From Marixanthotalea marina (GTDB lineage: Bacteria; Bacteroidota; Bacteroidia; Flavobacteriales; Flavobacteriaceae): a stretch of DNA of 64,000 nucleotides. A program made the translations under genes and the position numbers. This document shows positions 52,001 to 59,413 of the stretch, one piece after another (the first letter of the stretch is position 1; each line of letters opens with the position of its first letter). Under the pieces are notes generated by a model that saw only the letters and a program-made list of their open reading frames with translations, had not been told where the DNA came from and did not search any database. The DNA is taken from the NCBI GenBank assembly GCA_018883545.1, contig JAHLEH010000004.1, forward strand, positions 124,001 through 188,000, read 5' to 3'.

Positions 52001-52441
52001 GAAAGCATTAGCGAAAACTTTGCGAGCAAAAATTACAATTTTAACCAAAGTCGTTTCAATCCTAAAATTTCTTATTTGCTTAACGACAATACCCGCTTTG
52101 ATATTTTCTACCAATATGCTTCAAAAGACAACACCATTGGCAATTTAGAATCTTTAAAACAACAAAAATATGGCACCTCATTTACCTTTGCCAACAACGA
52201 AAAAGGCGCCATAAATGGAGAATTCAATTATTTTTCAAATCAATTTATAGGGAATTCAAACACACCTGTTGCCTACCAAATGCTCGAAGGATTGCAGCCT
52301 GGTAAAAACTTCACTTGGAGCTTATTGGCTCAAAAAAAACTAACCGATTTTTTAGATTTAAACCTTAGCTATTACGGCAGAAAAACAGAAACCAGCAAAA
52401 CCATACATACAGGCACCATACAGCTAAAAGCTTATTTTTAA
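49040..52441 (+). CDS. Giant outer-membrane beta-barrel-like protein
   Basis: About 1133 residues with a signal peptide (MKQLTAIFIFLISFYGISQ). The N-terminal third has a conserved-looking region (FDGLTTSGSISRGVTVGNNQ, LKSELDLQISGKLSDKVSL, RVQGLSVNANLG), and the remainder is alternating beta strands ending KAYF, typical of an outer-membrane barrel. YTWIDYNNNGIQELEEFEIA has an EF-hand-like D-x-N-x-N-x-x-x-E loop. I know similar hypothetical proteins in Bacteroidota but no studied one. The ATG at 49040 precedes a complete signal peptide; the TTG at 49022 is less likely. The protein is alone on its transcript. Confidence 0.8.
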   Translation: MKQLTAIFIFLISFYGISQDISSNYKTKKVTVKDTIAIDSVSINPNYFSVKNKEGNLIDSTFYTVDFPKAILFFNKPIATDSIIIDYLKFPDFLTKTYKQLDEDVIVENNNNAEKLYQLSQSNSSKNFIPFDGLTTSGSISRGVTVGNNQNSVLKSELDLQISGKLSDKVSLRASIQDANIPLQESGYSQRLDEFDQIFIELASDTWNVRAGDIDLINNTSYFANFSKRVQGLSVNANLGNKTNVFAAGALVRGQFARSQFTAQEGNQGPYKLQGPNGELFVLIVSGSETVYVNGIAVQRGENKDYIIDYNAGEIIFNSTFPITSEMRITVDYQFSDRNYSRLVAYGGGNYKSDKLRFGVSVYSESDSKNQPLQQNLSDNQVDILRNAGDDKSQMTAPSAVQEPYNENHIQYKKELINGVEAFVFSNNPEDELYRVTFTQVGANQGNYVLSSTNAINNIFEYVEPMAGIPQGNYEPVVQLVAPNKLQIAVLNGSYTPTEKTNIAFEVAGSKNDLNLFSNLDDANNDGFAGKLKVNQTIFKKDSLWQLDAFADGDFIHKNFKTIQRLYNAEFTRDWNLDIPMGNQQLLKTGLLLSHPEKGSVNYQFEHLEFSENFNGNRHVANVNLLLNKFNIISQSSFLNAESSLNTSTFARSFNRITYHTKKYWVGTRIALENNKQRNIATNELTPLSQKFTSYEVFTGIGDSLKVYAEIGYKYRVNDSIKDNELQKVNTSNTYYFKSRLIQNKNTNLALFANYRTLKNVDKSIENEQSLNSRIQYNQKLFKQLLLLNSLYETNSGTLPQQDFTYIEVEPGQGNYTWIDYNNNGIQELEEFEIAQFQDQGKYLRVLLPNRVFIKTHQNRFSQTVTFNPSQWEVSEKKSEKFWSHFYNQTSYLIDRKIARNGNNFNLNPFNADLDNQLGLQLNFRNVLFFNRGKQHYTTSYTYLSNKSKNTLSIGFIENNLTSHQFNFTHKIQESWLLNMLTAIETNESISENFASKNYNFNQSRFNPKISYLLNDNTRFDIFYQYASKDNTIGNLESLKQQKYGTSFTFANNEKGAINGEFNYFSNQFIGNSNTPVAYQMLEGLQPGKNFTWSLLAQKKLTDFLDLNLSYYGRKTETSKTIHTGTIQLKAYF

Positions 52442-52473
52442 AATACTTAACACAATAGCTTTTTATTTTTTAC

Positions 52474-52481
52474 TAAATTTG
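52474..52481 (+). promoter_or_regulatory. Promoter -7 box of the metal efflux operon
   Basis: TAAATTTG matches TAnnTTTG and ends 7 bp before the ATG at 52489, leaving almost no leader. Confidence 0.5.
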
Positions 52482-52488
52482 TTTTAAG

Positions 52489-52884
52489 ATGGGTAAAGGC
52501 ATTATCATATTTTATTCTTTTTTGATTCTTATTCAAAGTTTCAATATAAATACAGAAAGCATTTTAAAGTTGAGTGCTTTTATGGAGCATGCCAGTTACC
52601 ATAAAGATTTGTATGGCGACAACTTTGTAACGTTTCTGTCTGAACACTATGGCAACTTAATGGCTTCGCATCAAAACGAACATAAAGAGCATGAGGATTT
52701 ACCTTTTAAAGACCACCATAACCATATGCTTTGCCATGCAAGCACCCCATTTATTTTAAATCAAAGTACTTTTTACCTTACGGTTCAAAATTTTTTTAAG
52801 GAACAGTCCAAAAACTTTTTCTACAAAGAATTTTTTTCCTCTTTTGAGAAACCTTCTGTTTTTCAACCACCCAAAGTAGCGTAA
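52489..52884 (+). CDS. Histidine-rich exported protein heading the metal efflux operon
   Basis: A 131-residue protein with an N-terminal hydrophobic segment (GIIIFYSFLILIQSFNI) that acts as signal peptide or anchor, then a His/Glu-rich stretch: MEHASYHKD, HQNEHKEHEDLPFKDHHNHMLCH. Twelve histidines lie within about 55 residues, so it very likely binds a divalent metal or copper in the periplasm. It precedes the RND pump by 76 bp and should act as sensor, chaperone or buffer for the efflux system. I know no named family. Confidence 0.7.
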   Translation: MGKGIIIFYSFLILIQSFNINTESILKLSAFMEHASYHKDLYGDNFVTFLSEHYGNLMASHQNEHKEHEDLPFKDHHNHMLCHASTPFILNQSTFYLTVQNFFKEQSKNFFYKEFFSSFEKPSVFQPPKVA

Positions 52885-52960
52885 TTTTTTTTCAATATTA
52901 CTTTTTTAAACTATTCAACTTTTGCTGAATAGTTCTTATTAATTTCTATTAAAATGAATT

Positions 52961-55900
52961 ATGTTAGAAAGCATTATAAAATTCAGCTTAAAGAATAAGC
53001 TGATCATTTTACTTTTTACGGTTTTTATATTTGGCTTCGGTATTTTTTCGCTAACTCAAATACCCATTGGAGCTGTACCCGATATTACCAACAATCAGGT
53101 ACAGGTTATTACAACCTCTAGAAATTTATCAACCCAAGATGTAGAACAGTTTATTACCTACCCTGTTGAGCTCGAAATGGCTAATTTGCCAGGGGTTAAG
53201 GAAATACGGTCTGTGTCTAAATTCGGCTTATCGGTAGTTACCATTGTTTTTGAAGATGAATTGGGGACGTATTTACCCCGACAATTAATTGCCGAAAAAA
53301 TAAAATCGGCCAGTGAAAACATTCCCGATGGTTTTGGAACCCCTACAATGGGACCTATAACTACGGGCTTGGGCGAAATATATCAATATGTACTGGATGT
53401 AAAACCAGCGTATAAGGACAAATATTCTGTAACCGAACTCAGGACCATTCAAGATTGGATAGTAAAGCGGCAACTATCGGGTATTCCCGGCGTAGTTGAA
53501 GTAAACACGTGGGGCGGCTATTTAAAACAATATGAAGTAGCCATCAACACCCAAAAGCTTAATGCTATGAACATCAGCTACATTGATGTTTTTAATGCAT
53601 TGGAAAAAAATAACAGTATTGCTGGTGGCGGTTATATTGAAAAAAATAACAAAGCCTTTTTTATACGTGGTGAGGGCTTGGCATCATCGATAGAGGATAT
53701 TGAAAACATTGTTATAAAAAATGAAGGACTGCCCATTTACATAAAAAATGTGGCCACAGTTGGATTTGGCAGCGCCCCCCGTTTTGGAGCCATTACTGGA
53801 AATGGTGAAGGCGAAAAGGTTCTTGGGCAAGTAATGATGCTGAAGAATGGCAATTCCAAACAGGTTATTGAAGCCGTTAAAGACCGCGTAGCTTCTATTC
53901 AAAATACGTTACCCGAAGGTGTTTATATCAATCCGTTTTTAGAGCGTAGCGAACTTATAGGCAAAACAACCTTTACTGTAGCCGAAAACCTAATTCTGGG
54001 ATCGCTTATAGTAATTTTCGTAGTGGTTTTACTATTAGGCAATTTACGGTCTGGCCTAGTTGTAGCATCGGTAATCCCATTATGTCTTTTGTTCGCTATC
54101 TCTCTTATGAACATTTTTGGCATCGATGCCAATTTAATGAGCTTAGGGGCTATCGATTTTGGTATCATAATAGACGGCGCTGTGATTATTGTAGAATTCA
54201 TTGCTTTTAAAATCACATCCCAAACGTTAAAATCTCATATAAACAGACAGGAACAAATAGACACTATTACGCTTAAAAGCGCTTCAAAAATGATGAATTC
54301 TGCCATATTTGGCCAGCTTATTATTTTAATTGTTTTCATTCCTATTTTATCACTGAGCGGTGTAGAAGGCAAAATGTTTAAACCAATGGCTCTAACTTTT
54401 AGTTTTGCTTTAATAGGTGCCATGATATTGTGCCTTACCTATGTACCCGTAGTTTCTTCCCTATTTTTAAAGGCTTCCAATAAAAGTGACAGAAACATTT
54501 CGGTTAGATTGATGAAATACCTAACCAAATTGTACAACCCAACCATAAATTGGGCCTTAGGGAATAAAAAAACCGTTATTTCTCTTTCCGGAATTTTACT
54601 AGCCGCTAGCATATGGGTTTTTAGTTCCATGGGTGGGGAATTTGTACCCACTCTAGACGAAGGCGATTTTGTAATTCAACCTGTACTAAAAACCGGTACA
54701 TCGCTAGGAAAAACAATAGAAATTACCACAAAAATTGAAAGTATACTTTTAGACAGTTTTCCTGAAGTGGACCAAGTTGTGAGCCGCATTGGAGCAGCCG
54801 AAGTGCCAACAGACCCCATGAGCATGGAAGAAAGTGATGTAATTATTAAGCTAAAACCAAAAAAGGAATGGGTATCTGCCGAAAGCAAAGACGAACTGGC
54901 CGAACGATTTAAAGAAGCGCTTTCTGTAATCCCAGGAATGGAAATTGAATTTACCCAACCCATAGAAATGCGCTTTAACGAACTTATTACAGGAGTTAGA
55001 GCCGATGTCGCTATAAAAATATTTGGTGAAGATTTATCCATTTTGGCAAATAAGGCCAACGAGATTAAAGGCTTGATTCAAGATGTTGAAGGTGCCTCCG
55101 ATATTGTTGTTGAAAAAGTTGAAGGGTTACCGCAAATGACCGTTAAATACAACCGTAACAAAATTGCACGGTATGGATTGAATATTTACGATGTAAACCA
55201 ACTCATTTCCATGGGGTTTGCTGGAGCCACCGCTGGCAATATTTTTGAAGGTGAAAAACGCTTTGACATGGTGATACGCTTGCACGAAGACCACAGAAAA
55301 AATATTGGGAACCTGGCAAACTTGTATGTTGACACCCCCAATGGAATAAAAATCCCTTTAAGCGAATTGGCTGAAATAAAATATACCACTGGGCCTGCCA
55401 AAATATCCAGAGACGATACCAAACGTAGAATTGTAATTGGCGTTAATGTTAGAAGCCGAGATTTACAATCGGTTGTAAACGATGTTAAAACAATTATAGA
55501 TCGTGATGTGAATTTACCAGTAGGATACAACATTACCTATGGCGGACAATTTGAAAATCTTGAAAGTGCAAAAGCACGGTTACTTGTTGCTGTTCCTGTT
55601 GCATTGGTATTAATTTTCATCCTACTTTATTTTGCTTTCAGTTCCATAAAAGAAGCCTTAATGGTGTACTCGGCAATCCCTCTGTCGGCTGTAGGCGGTA
55701 TATTGCTGCTATGGCTTAGAGATATGCCTTTTAGTATTTCAGCTGGGGTGGGTTTTATTGCGCTTTTTGGTATCGCTGTATTAAATGGCATTGTTTTAAT
55801 AGAACATTTTAAAGAACTAAAAAAAGAAGGAATTACAGATATTGAAGAACGCATAAAAAAAGGCACGAAAGAACGATTAAGACCTGTGCTGTTAACAGCA

Positions 55901-57262
55901 GCTGCAGCTGCACTTGGCTTTTTACCTATGGCCATTTCTACCAATGCCGGGGCAGAAGTACAACGACCTTTAGCCACTGTAGTTATAGGAGGGCTTGTTA
56001 GTTCTACTGTTTTAACCTTGGTAGTCTTACCCATTTTATATGCTTGGTTTGAAGAAAAAAAAGAAATTAAAATGAAAAAAAATGTAATCACAACCATTAT
56101 TCTGGCCTTACTATCCCTCAATATCTTTGCTCAAGAAAAGCCATTATCAGCTGATGAAATTATAGATTTGGCCTTAGAAAATAATGCCGACCTAAAAGCA
56201 TCGTCATTAAAAGTTGAAGAAACAGATGCGTTGGTTGGTAGCGCTTTCAGCTTCGACAAAACAGCTGTATATTACCATTACGACCAAAATAATTTAGCCA
56301 TAAATGGTCAGCCCCTAAAGGTTTTTGGTGTTTCCCAAGATTTTAAGTTTCCAACGGTTTATTTTGCTGACAAAAAAGTAAACAAAGCGAAATTAAACCT
56401 AGAAAAAGTAAACTACGACATAAATTACCAAAAGCTAAAACGCAATATACTTTCGGCTTATTATTATTTAAGCTATGCCAAACACAAGAAGAATACCTAT
56501 AAATATTTAGATAGTTTATATAAAAAATTCGCCTCGGCTGCCGAAAGGCGTTACGAATTGGGAGAAACCAATTACCTAGAATTAATCAGCGCCAAAAGCA
56601 AACAAAAACAGTTGGAGACACTACACAAGCAATCGTTGCAAGAAGTTATAATTGCAGAAGAACGGTTGAAAGAAATAGTACAGATTGATAGTTTTACTAT
56701 TCTAAACGAACCATTACGAAAACTTGAGTTACAATCCATTTCTGTAAACAGCAATATAGGTCTATTGTATTTTGAAGAACATAAAACATATTACGAAGCA
56801 TTGAACCAAAAAGAAAAACAGAACCTTTTACCCGACTTAAGTGTTGAGTATTTTCAGGGTACCAATAGCAATTTAAACCAAAATTTAACCGGTTACCAAT
56901 TTGGTATTAAAATACCTTTGCTCTTTAGTGGTAACGCTTCAAAAATAAAAGCTTCTAAAATTGCAGAAGATGTTATTGATAATCAAAAACAAGATTACGA
57001 AGTAAAACTAAATGCTGAACACCAAATGTTATTGGCCAAGCTACAACAATATGATGAAGCCATAAATTATTACGAAAACCAAGGCAAACATCTTTCTGAA
57101 GAAATCACAAAAACGGCCGTAAGCTCATACAAAGAAGGCGAAATCGACTTTTTTCAGTACATACAAAGTATAGAAGCCGCCACCGATATTGAGCTTACAT
57201 ATCTAGAAAACCTTAATGGCTACAACCAAACGGTTATTGCTTTAAACCACTTAATCCTATAA
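52961..57262 (+). CDS. CusA/CzcA heavy-metal RND pump fused to a TolC-type outer-membrane channel
   Basis: A 1433-residue fusion. Residues 1 to about 1030 are a full heavy-metal RND antiporter (opening MLESIIKFSLKNKLIILLF, PDITNNQVQVITTSRNLS, the proton-relay helix GAIDFGIIIDGAVIIVE, 12 helices). Residues 1038-1058 (MKKNVITTIILALLSLNIFA, then Q) are a complete signal peptide in mid-protein, and about 1062-1433 an OMF/TolC helical channel (LSADEIIDLALENNADLKAS, ERRYELGETNYLELISAK). Separate RND and OMF genes are the usual layout; this fusion needs cleavage after the internal signal, or internal initiation at the ATG at 56072. The CusB-type adaptor follows after 5 bp. Confidence 0.93.
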   Translation: MLESIIKFSLKNKLIILLFTVFIFGFGIFSLTQIPIGAVPDITNNQVQVITTSRNLSTQDVEQFITYPVELEMANLPGVKEIRSVSKFGLSVVTIVFEDELGTYLPRQLIAEKIKSASENIPDGFGTPTMGPITTGLGEIYQYVLDVKPAYKDKYSVTELRTIQDWIVKRQLSGIPGVVEVNTWGGYLKQYEVAINTQKLNAMNISYIDVFNALEKNNSIAGGGYIEKNNKAFFIRGEGLASSIEDIENIVIKNEGLPIYIKNVATVGFGSAPRFGAITGNGEGEKVLGQVMMLKNGNSKQVIEAVKDRVASIQNTLPEGVYINPFLERSELIGKTTFTVAENLILGSLIVIFVVVLLLGNLRSGLVVASVIPLCLLFAISLMNIFGIDANLMSLGAIDFGIIIDGAVIIVEFIAFKITSQTLKSHINRQEQIDTITLKSASKMMNSAIFGQLIILIVFIPILSLSGVEGKMFKPMALTFSFALIGAMILCLTYVPVVSSLFLKASNKSDRNISVRLMKYLTKLYNPTINWALGNKKTVISLSGILLAASIWVFSSMGGEFVPTLDEGDFVIQPVLKTGTSLGKTIEITTKIESILLDSFPEVDQVVSRIGAAEVPTDPMSMEESDVIIKLKPKKEWVSAESKDELAERFKEALSVIPGMEIEFTQPIEMRFNELITGVRADVAIKIFGEDLSILANKANEIKGLIQDVEGASDIVVEKVEGLPQMTVKYNRNKIARYGLNIYDVNQLISMGFAGATAGNIFEGEKRFDMVIRLHEDHRKNIGNLANLYVDTPNGIKIPLSELAEIKYTTGPAKISRDDTKRRIVIGVNVRSRDLQSVVNDVKTIIDRDVNLPVGYNITYGGQFENLESAKARLLVAVPVALVLIFILLYFAFSSIKEALMVYSAIPLSAVGGILLLWLRDMPFSISAGVGFIALFGIAVLNGIVLIEHFKELKKEGITDIEERIKKGTKERLRPVLLTAAAAALGFLPMAISTNAGAEVQRPLATVVIGGLVSSTVLTLVVLPILYAWFEEKKEIKMKKNVITTIILALLSLNIFAQEKPLSADEIIDLALENNADLKASSLKVEETDALVGSAFSFDKTAVYYHYDQNNLAINGQPLKVFGVSQDFKFPTVYFADKKVNKAKLNLEKVNYDINYQKLKRNILSAYYYLSYAKHKKNTYKYLDSLYKKFASAAERRYELGETNYLELISAKSKQKQLETLHKQSLQEVIIAEERLKEIVQIDSFTILNEPLRKLELQSISVNSNIGLLYFEEHKTYYEALNQKEKQNLLPDLSVEYFQGTNSNLNQNLTGYQFGIKIPLLFSGNASKIKASKIAEDVIDNQKQDYEVKLNAEHQMLLAKLQQYDEAINYYENQGKHLSEEITKTAVSSYKEGEIDFFQYIQSIEAATDIELTYLENLNGYNQTVIALNHLIL

Positions 57263-57267
57263 AAATC

Positions 57268-58404
57268 ATGAAACACTATATATACATTTCTTTATTAACA
57301 GTTGCTCTTTCAGCTTGCGGCAATTCAGATAAAAAGTCTAGTCCAATTCAGACTGAATCCATCGAACCTAACGAAATTTCTGTTAGCCAAGTACAGTTTA
57401 AAAATGAACAAATGCAATTGGGAACACTTGACACAGTACCTTTTAAGCAATCTGTTAAAACAACTGGCACCATAGATGTACCACCACAAAACAAGGCTTC
57501 TATCAGTGCTTTTATAAGCGGATATATTAATAAAACGCCTCTACTGATTGGTGACAAAGTAACCAAAGGACAACTTTTGGTAACTTTGGAAAACCCAGAA
57601 TTTATTGAGCTTCAACAACAATATCTAGAAATTGCTGAACAGCTAAACTATTTAAAATCCGAATATAACCGCCAACAAACGCTTTATAAAGAGAATATTA
57701 CTTCAGAGAAAAATTTCTTAAAAGCTGAAAGCACTTATAAAAGTAGTTTGGCACATTATAATGGGTTGAAGAAAAAATTGAGCATGCTAAACATAAACCC
57801 TGCCCAAGTAGAAAAAGGAGAAATAGTTTCTACAATAAACCTGTATGCTCCCATTGATGGCTATGTAACAAAAGTGAATGTGAGCAATGGCATGTTTGTG
57901 GCGCCTTCTGATGTAATTATGGAAATAGTAGACAACGACCATATTCATTTGGAATTATCGGTTTTTGAAAAGGATATTTTGAACATTAAAAAAGGACAAA
58001 AAATACATTTCCAGATTCCCGAAGCTTCCAATAATATATTTGATGCCGAAGTTTACTTGGTTGGCACTTCCATCGATGAAAAAACACGTATTGTAAAAGT
58101 GCATGGCCACATACTTAATGAAGACGATTACAACTTCATTGTAGGCATGTTTATAGAAGCTGATATTGTTACAGACACTACAACCAATATGGCATTGCCC
58201 AATGACGCTGTTTTAGAAATAGACAATGCTTATTACGCTCTGGTTTCAACAAAAAAAGATGCCAATACTTACTATTTCGAAAAAGTAAAACTTAACATTG
58301 GCGAACAGACCGAAACACATACTACAATACAAAACCCAGAATCTTTAATAGATAAAGATATTTTAACAAAAGGTGGTTTTATGTTGTTAAGTGAAGGAGA
58401 ATAG
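57268..58404 (+). CDS. CusB/CzcB-type periplasmic adaptor, lipoprotein
   Basis: A 378-residue membrane-fusion protein (lipobox LSAC, Cys17). Visible parts: the half-lipoyl domain (GTIDVPPQNKASISAFISGYINKTPLLIGDKVTKGQ), helical hairpin about 115-170, second lipoyl part (NLYAPIDGYVTKVNVSNGMFV), and beta-barrel regions to the end. It connects the RND pump with the outer-membrane channel. It begins 5 bp after the RND-OMF stop and is the last gene of the operon. Confidence 0.93.
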   Translation: MKHYIYISLLTVALSACGNSDKKSSPIQTESIEPNEISVSQVQFKNEQMQLGTLDTVPFKQSVKTTGTIDVPPQNKASISAFISGYINKTPLLIGDKVTKGQLLVTLENPEFIELQQQYLEIAEQLNYLKSEYNRQQTLYKENITSEKNFLKAESTYKSSLAHYNGLKKKLSMLNINPAQVEKGEIVSTINLYAPIDGYVTKVNVSNGMFVAPSDVIMEIVDNDHIHLELSVFEKDILNIKKGQKIHFQIPEASNNIFDAEVYLVGTSIDEKTRIVKVHGHILNEDDYNFIVGMFIEADIVTDTTTNMALPNDAVLEIDNAYYALVSTKKDANTYYFEKVKLNIGEQTETHTTIQNPESLIDKDILTKGGFMLLSEGE

Positions 58405-58410
58405 TATTTT

Positions 58411-59331
58411 TTAGTGCACAAAAGATGTATCTATTCTAGAGAAAACAGATATAATTGTTTTTACGGCCTGAACGTAAAATTCTGGATTAATGTTTTCAAA
58501 ATCATCGGAAGGCATATGGTAGTCTTCATGGTCTTCTACACCAAAATATAAAAAAGGGATGTTTTTTTTATAAAACGATGTATGGTCTGAAGCATACGTC
58601 CAATTCTCTTGTTGGTCAGCGCCATCATGCCCTGCAGTTAATTTAAAGTTACCTGAAGGTTTAAAGTTAACTATAAGCTGTTTTAAAAACGCATTATAGC
58701 GCGTACCAACAACAAACAGTTCGTTATTGGCACTTCGGCTTATCATATCTAAATTAATGTTCAACTTTATTTTATTTAAAGGAACAATGCTATTATTTAC
58801 AAAATACTTTGAGCCTTTAAGCCCAAACTCTTCGCCATCAAAAGCTGCTAAAATTACCGAATGCTTGGGCGGATGTTTTTTAAAATATTCAGCAAATGAA
58901 AACAACGCACTAACTCCAGAGGCATTGTCGTCTGCTCCATTGTAAATTATCCCTTTTTTAATGCCCTCGTGATCGTAATGTGCACTTATAACAATAAAAC
59001 TGTCTGGCTTTTCGGTACCCTCAATCCATCCCAAAATATTAGCAGCTTTATATTCATTTCTTTGGTGTACAAAGAAAAAAGGCTGTTCGTAGGTTTCATT
59101 TAAGGGCTTTAAGCCTAGGTTGTAAAATTGATTGATAATGTATTTTCTGGTTTTAACACCCCCTTTGGCTCCTGTTTTTCTGCCTTCAAAAGCATCAGAA
59201 GACAAGGTTTGCAAATGCATTAACAAATATTTTTTATCCACAATGCTATCGCTCTCTGAAGTCACTTGAGAAAAAGAATCTGCACATAACAAAACGATAC
59301 AAATACTGAGGAATACTGTTTTAAGGCTCAT
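58411..59331 (-). CDS. Secreted M28-family metallopeptidase
   Basis: A 306-residue peptidase with a signal peptide (MSLKTVFLSICIVLLCADSFSQ). Zinc ligands and catalytic residues of M28 aminopeptidases: SAHYDHEG, GADDNASGVSALF, AAFDGEEFGLKGS and LDMISR, with a final His in EDHEDYHMPSDD. It probably trims peptides in the periplasm or outside. It is convergent with the efflux operon and possibly the last gene of the phosphate transcript, though a terminator lies between. Confidence 0.92.
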   Translation of the reverse strand: MSLKTVFLSICIVLLCADSFSQVTSESDSIVDKKYLLMHLQTLSSDAFEGRKTGAKGGVKTRKYIINQFYNLGLKPLNETYEQPFFFVHQRNEYKAANILGWIEGTEKPDSFIVISAHYDHEGIKKGIIYNGADDNASGVSALFSFAEYFKKHPPKHSVILAAFDGEEFGLKGSKYFVNNSIVPLNKIKLNINLDMISRSANNELFVVGTRYNAFLKQLIVNFKPSGNFKLTAGHDGADQQENWTYASDHTSFYKKNIPFLYFGVEDHEDYHMPSDDFENINPEFYVQAVKTIISVFSRIDTSFVH

Positions 59332-59361
59332 GGTTTTAAAAAGTCAACCAAATCTAAATAA

Positions 59362-59393
59362 AAAAACCCAAGTAACGTACTACTTGGGTTTTT
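59362..59393 (-). terminator. Intrinsic terminator of the porin-PiT operon
   Basis: A stem of about 13 bp (AAAAACCCAAGTA / TACTTGGGTTTTT) with a 6-nt loop, 21 bp beyond the PiT stop. Confidence 0.85.
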
Positions 59394-59413
59394 AATATAC
59401 CTTATTGGAAATG

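Noticed and set aside
55627-56121. 164-codon open frame on the minus strand
   Set aside because: It lies opposite the RND pump and its composition mirrors the sense codons; no signal, motif or promoter supports it.
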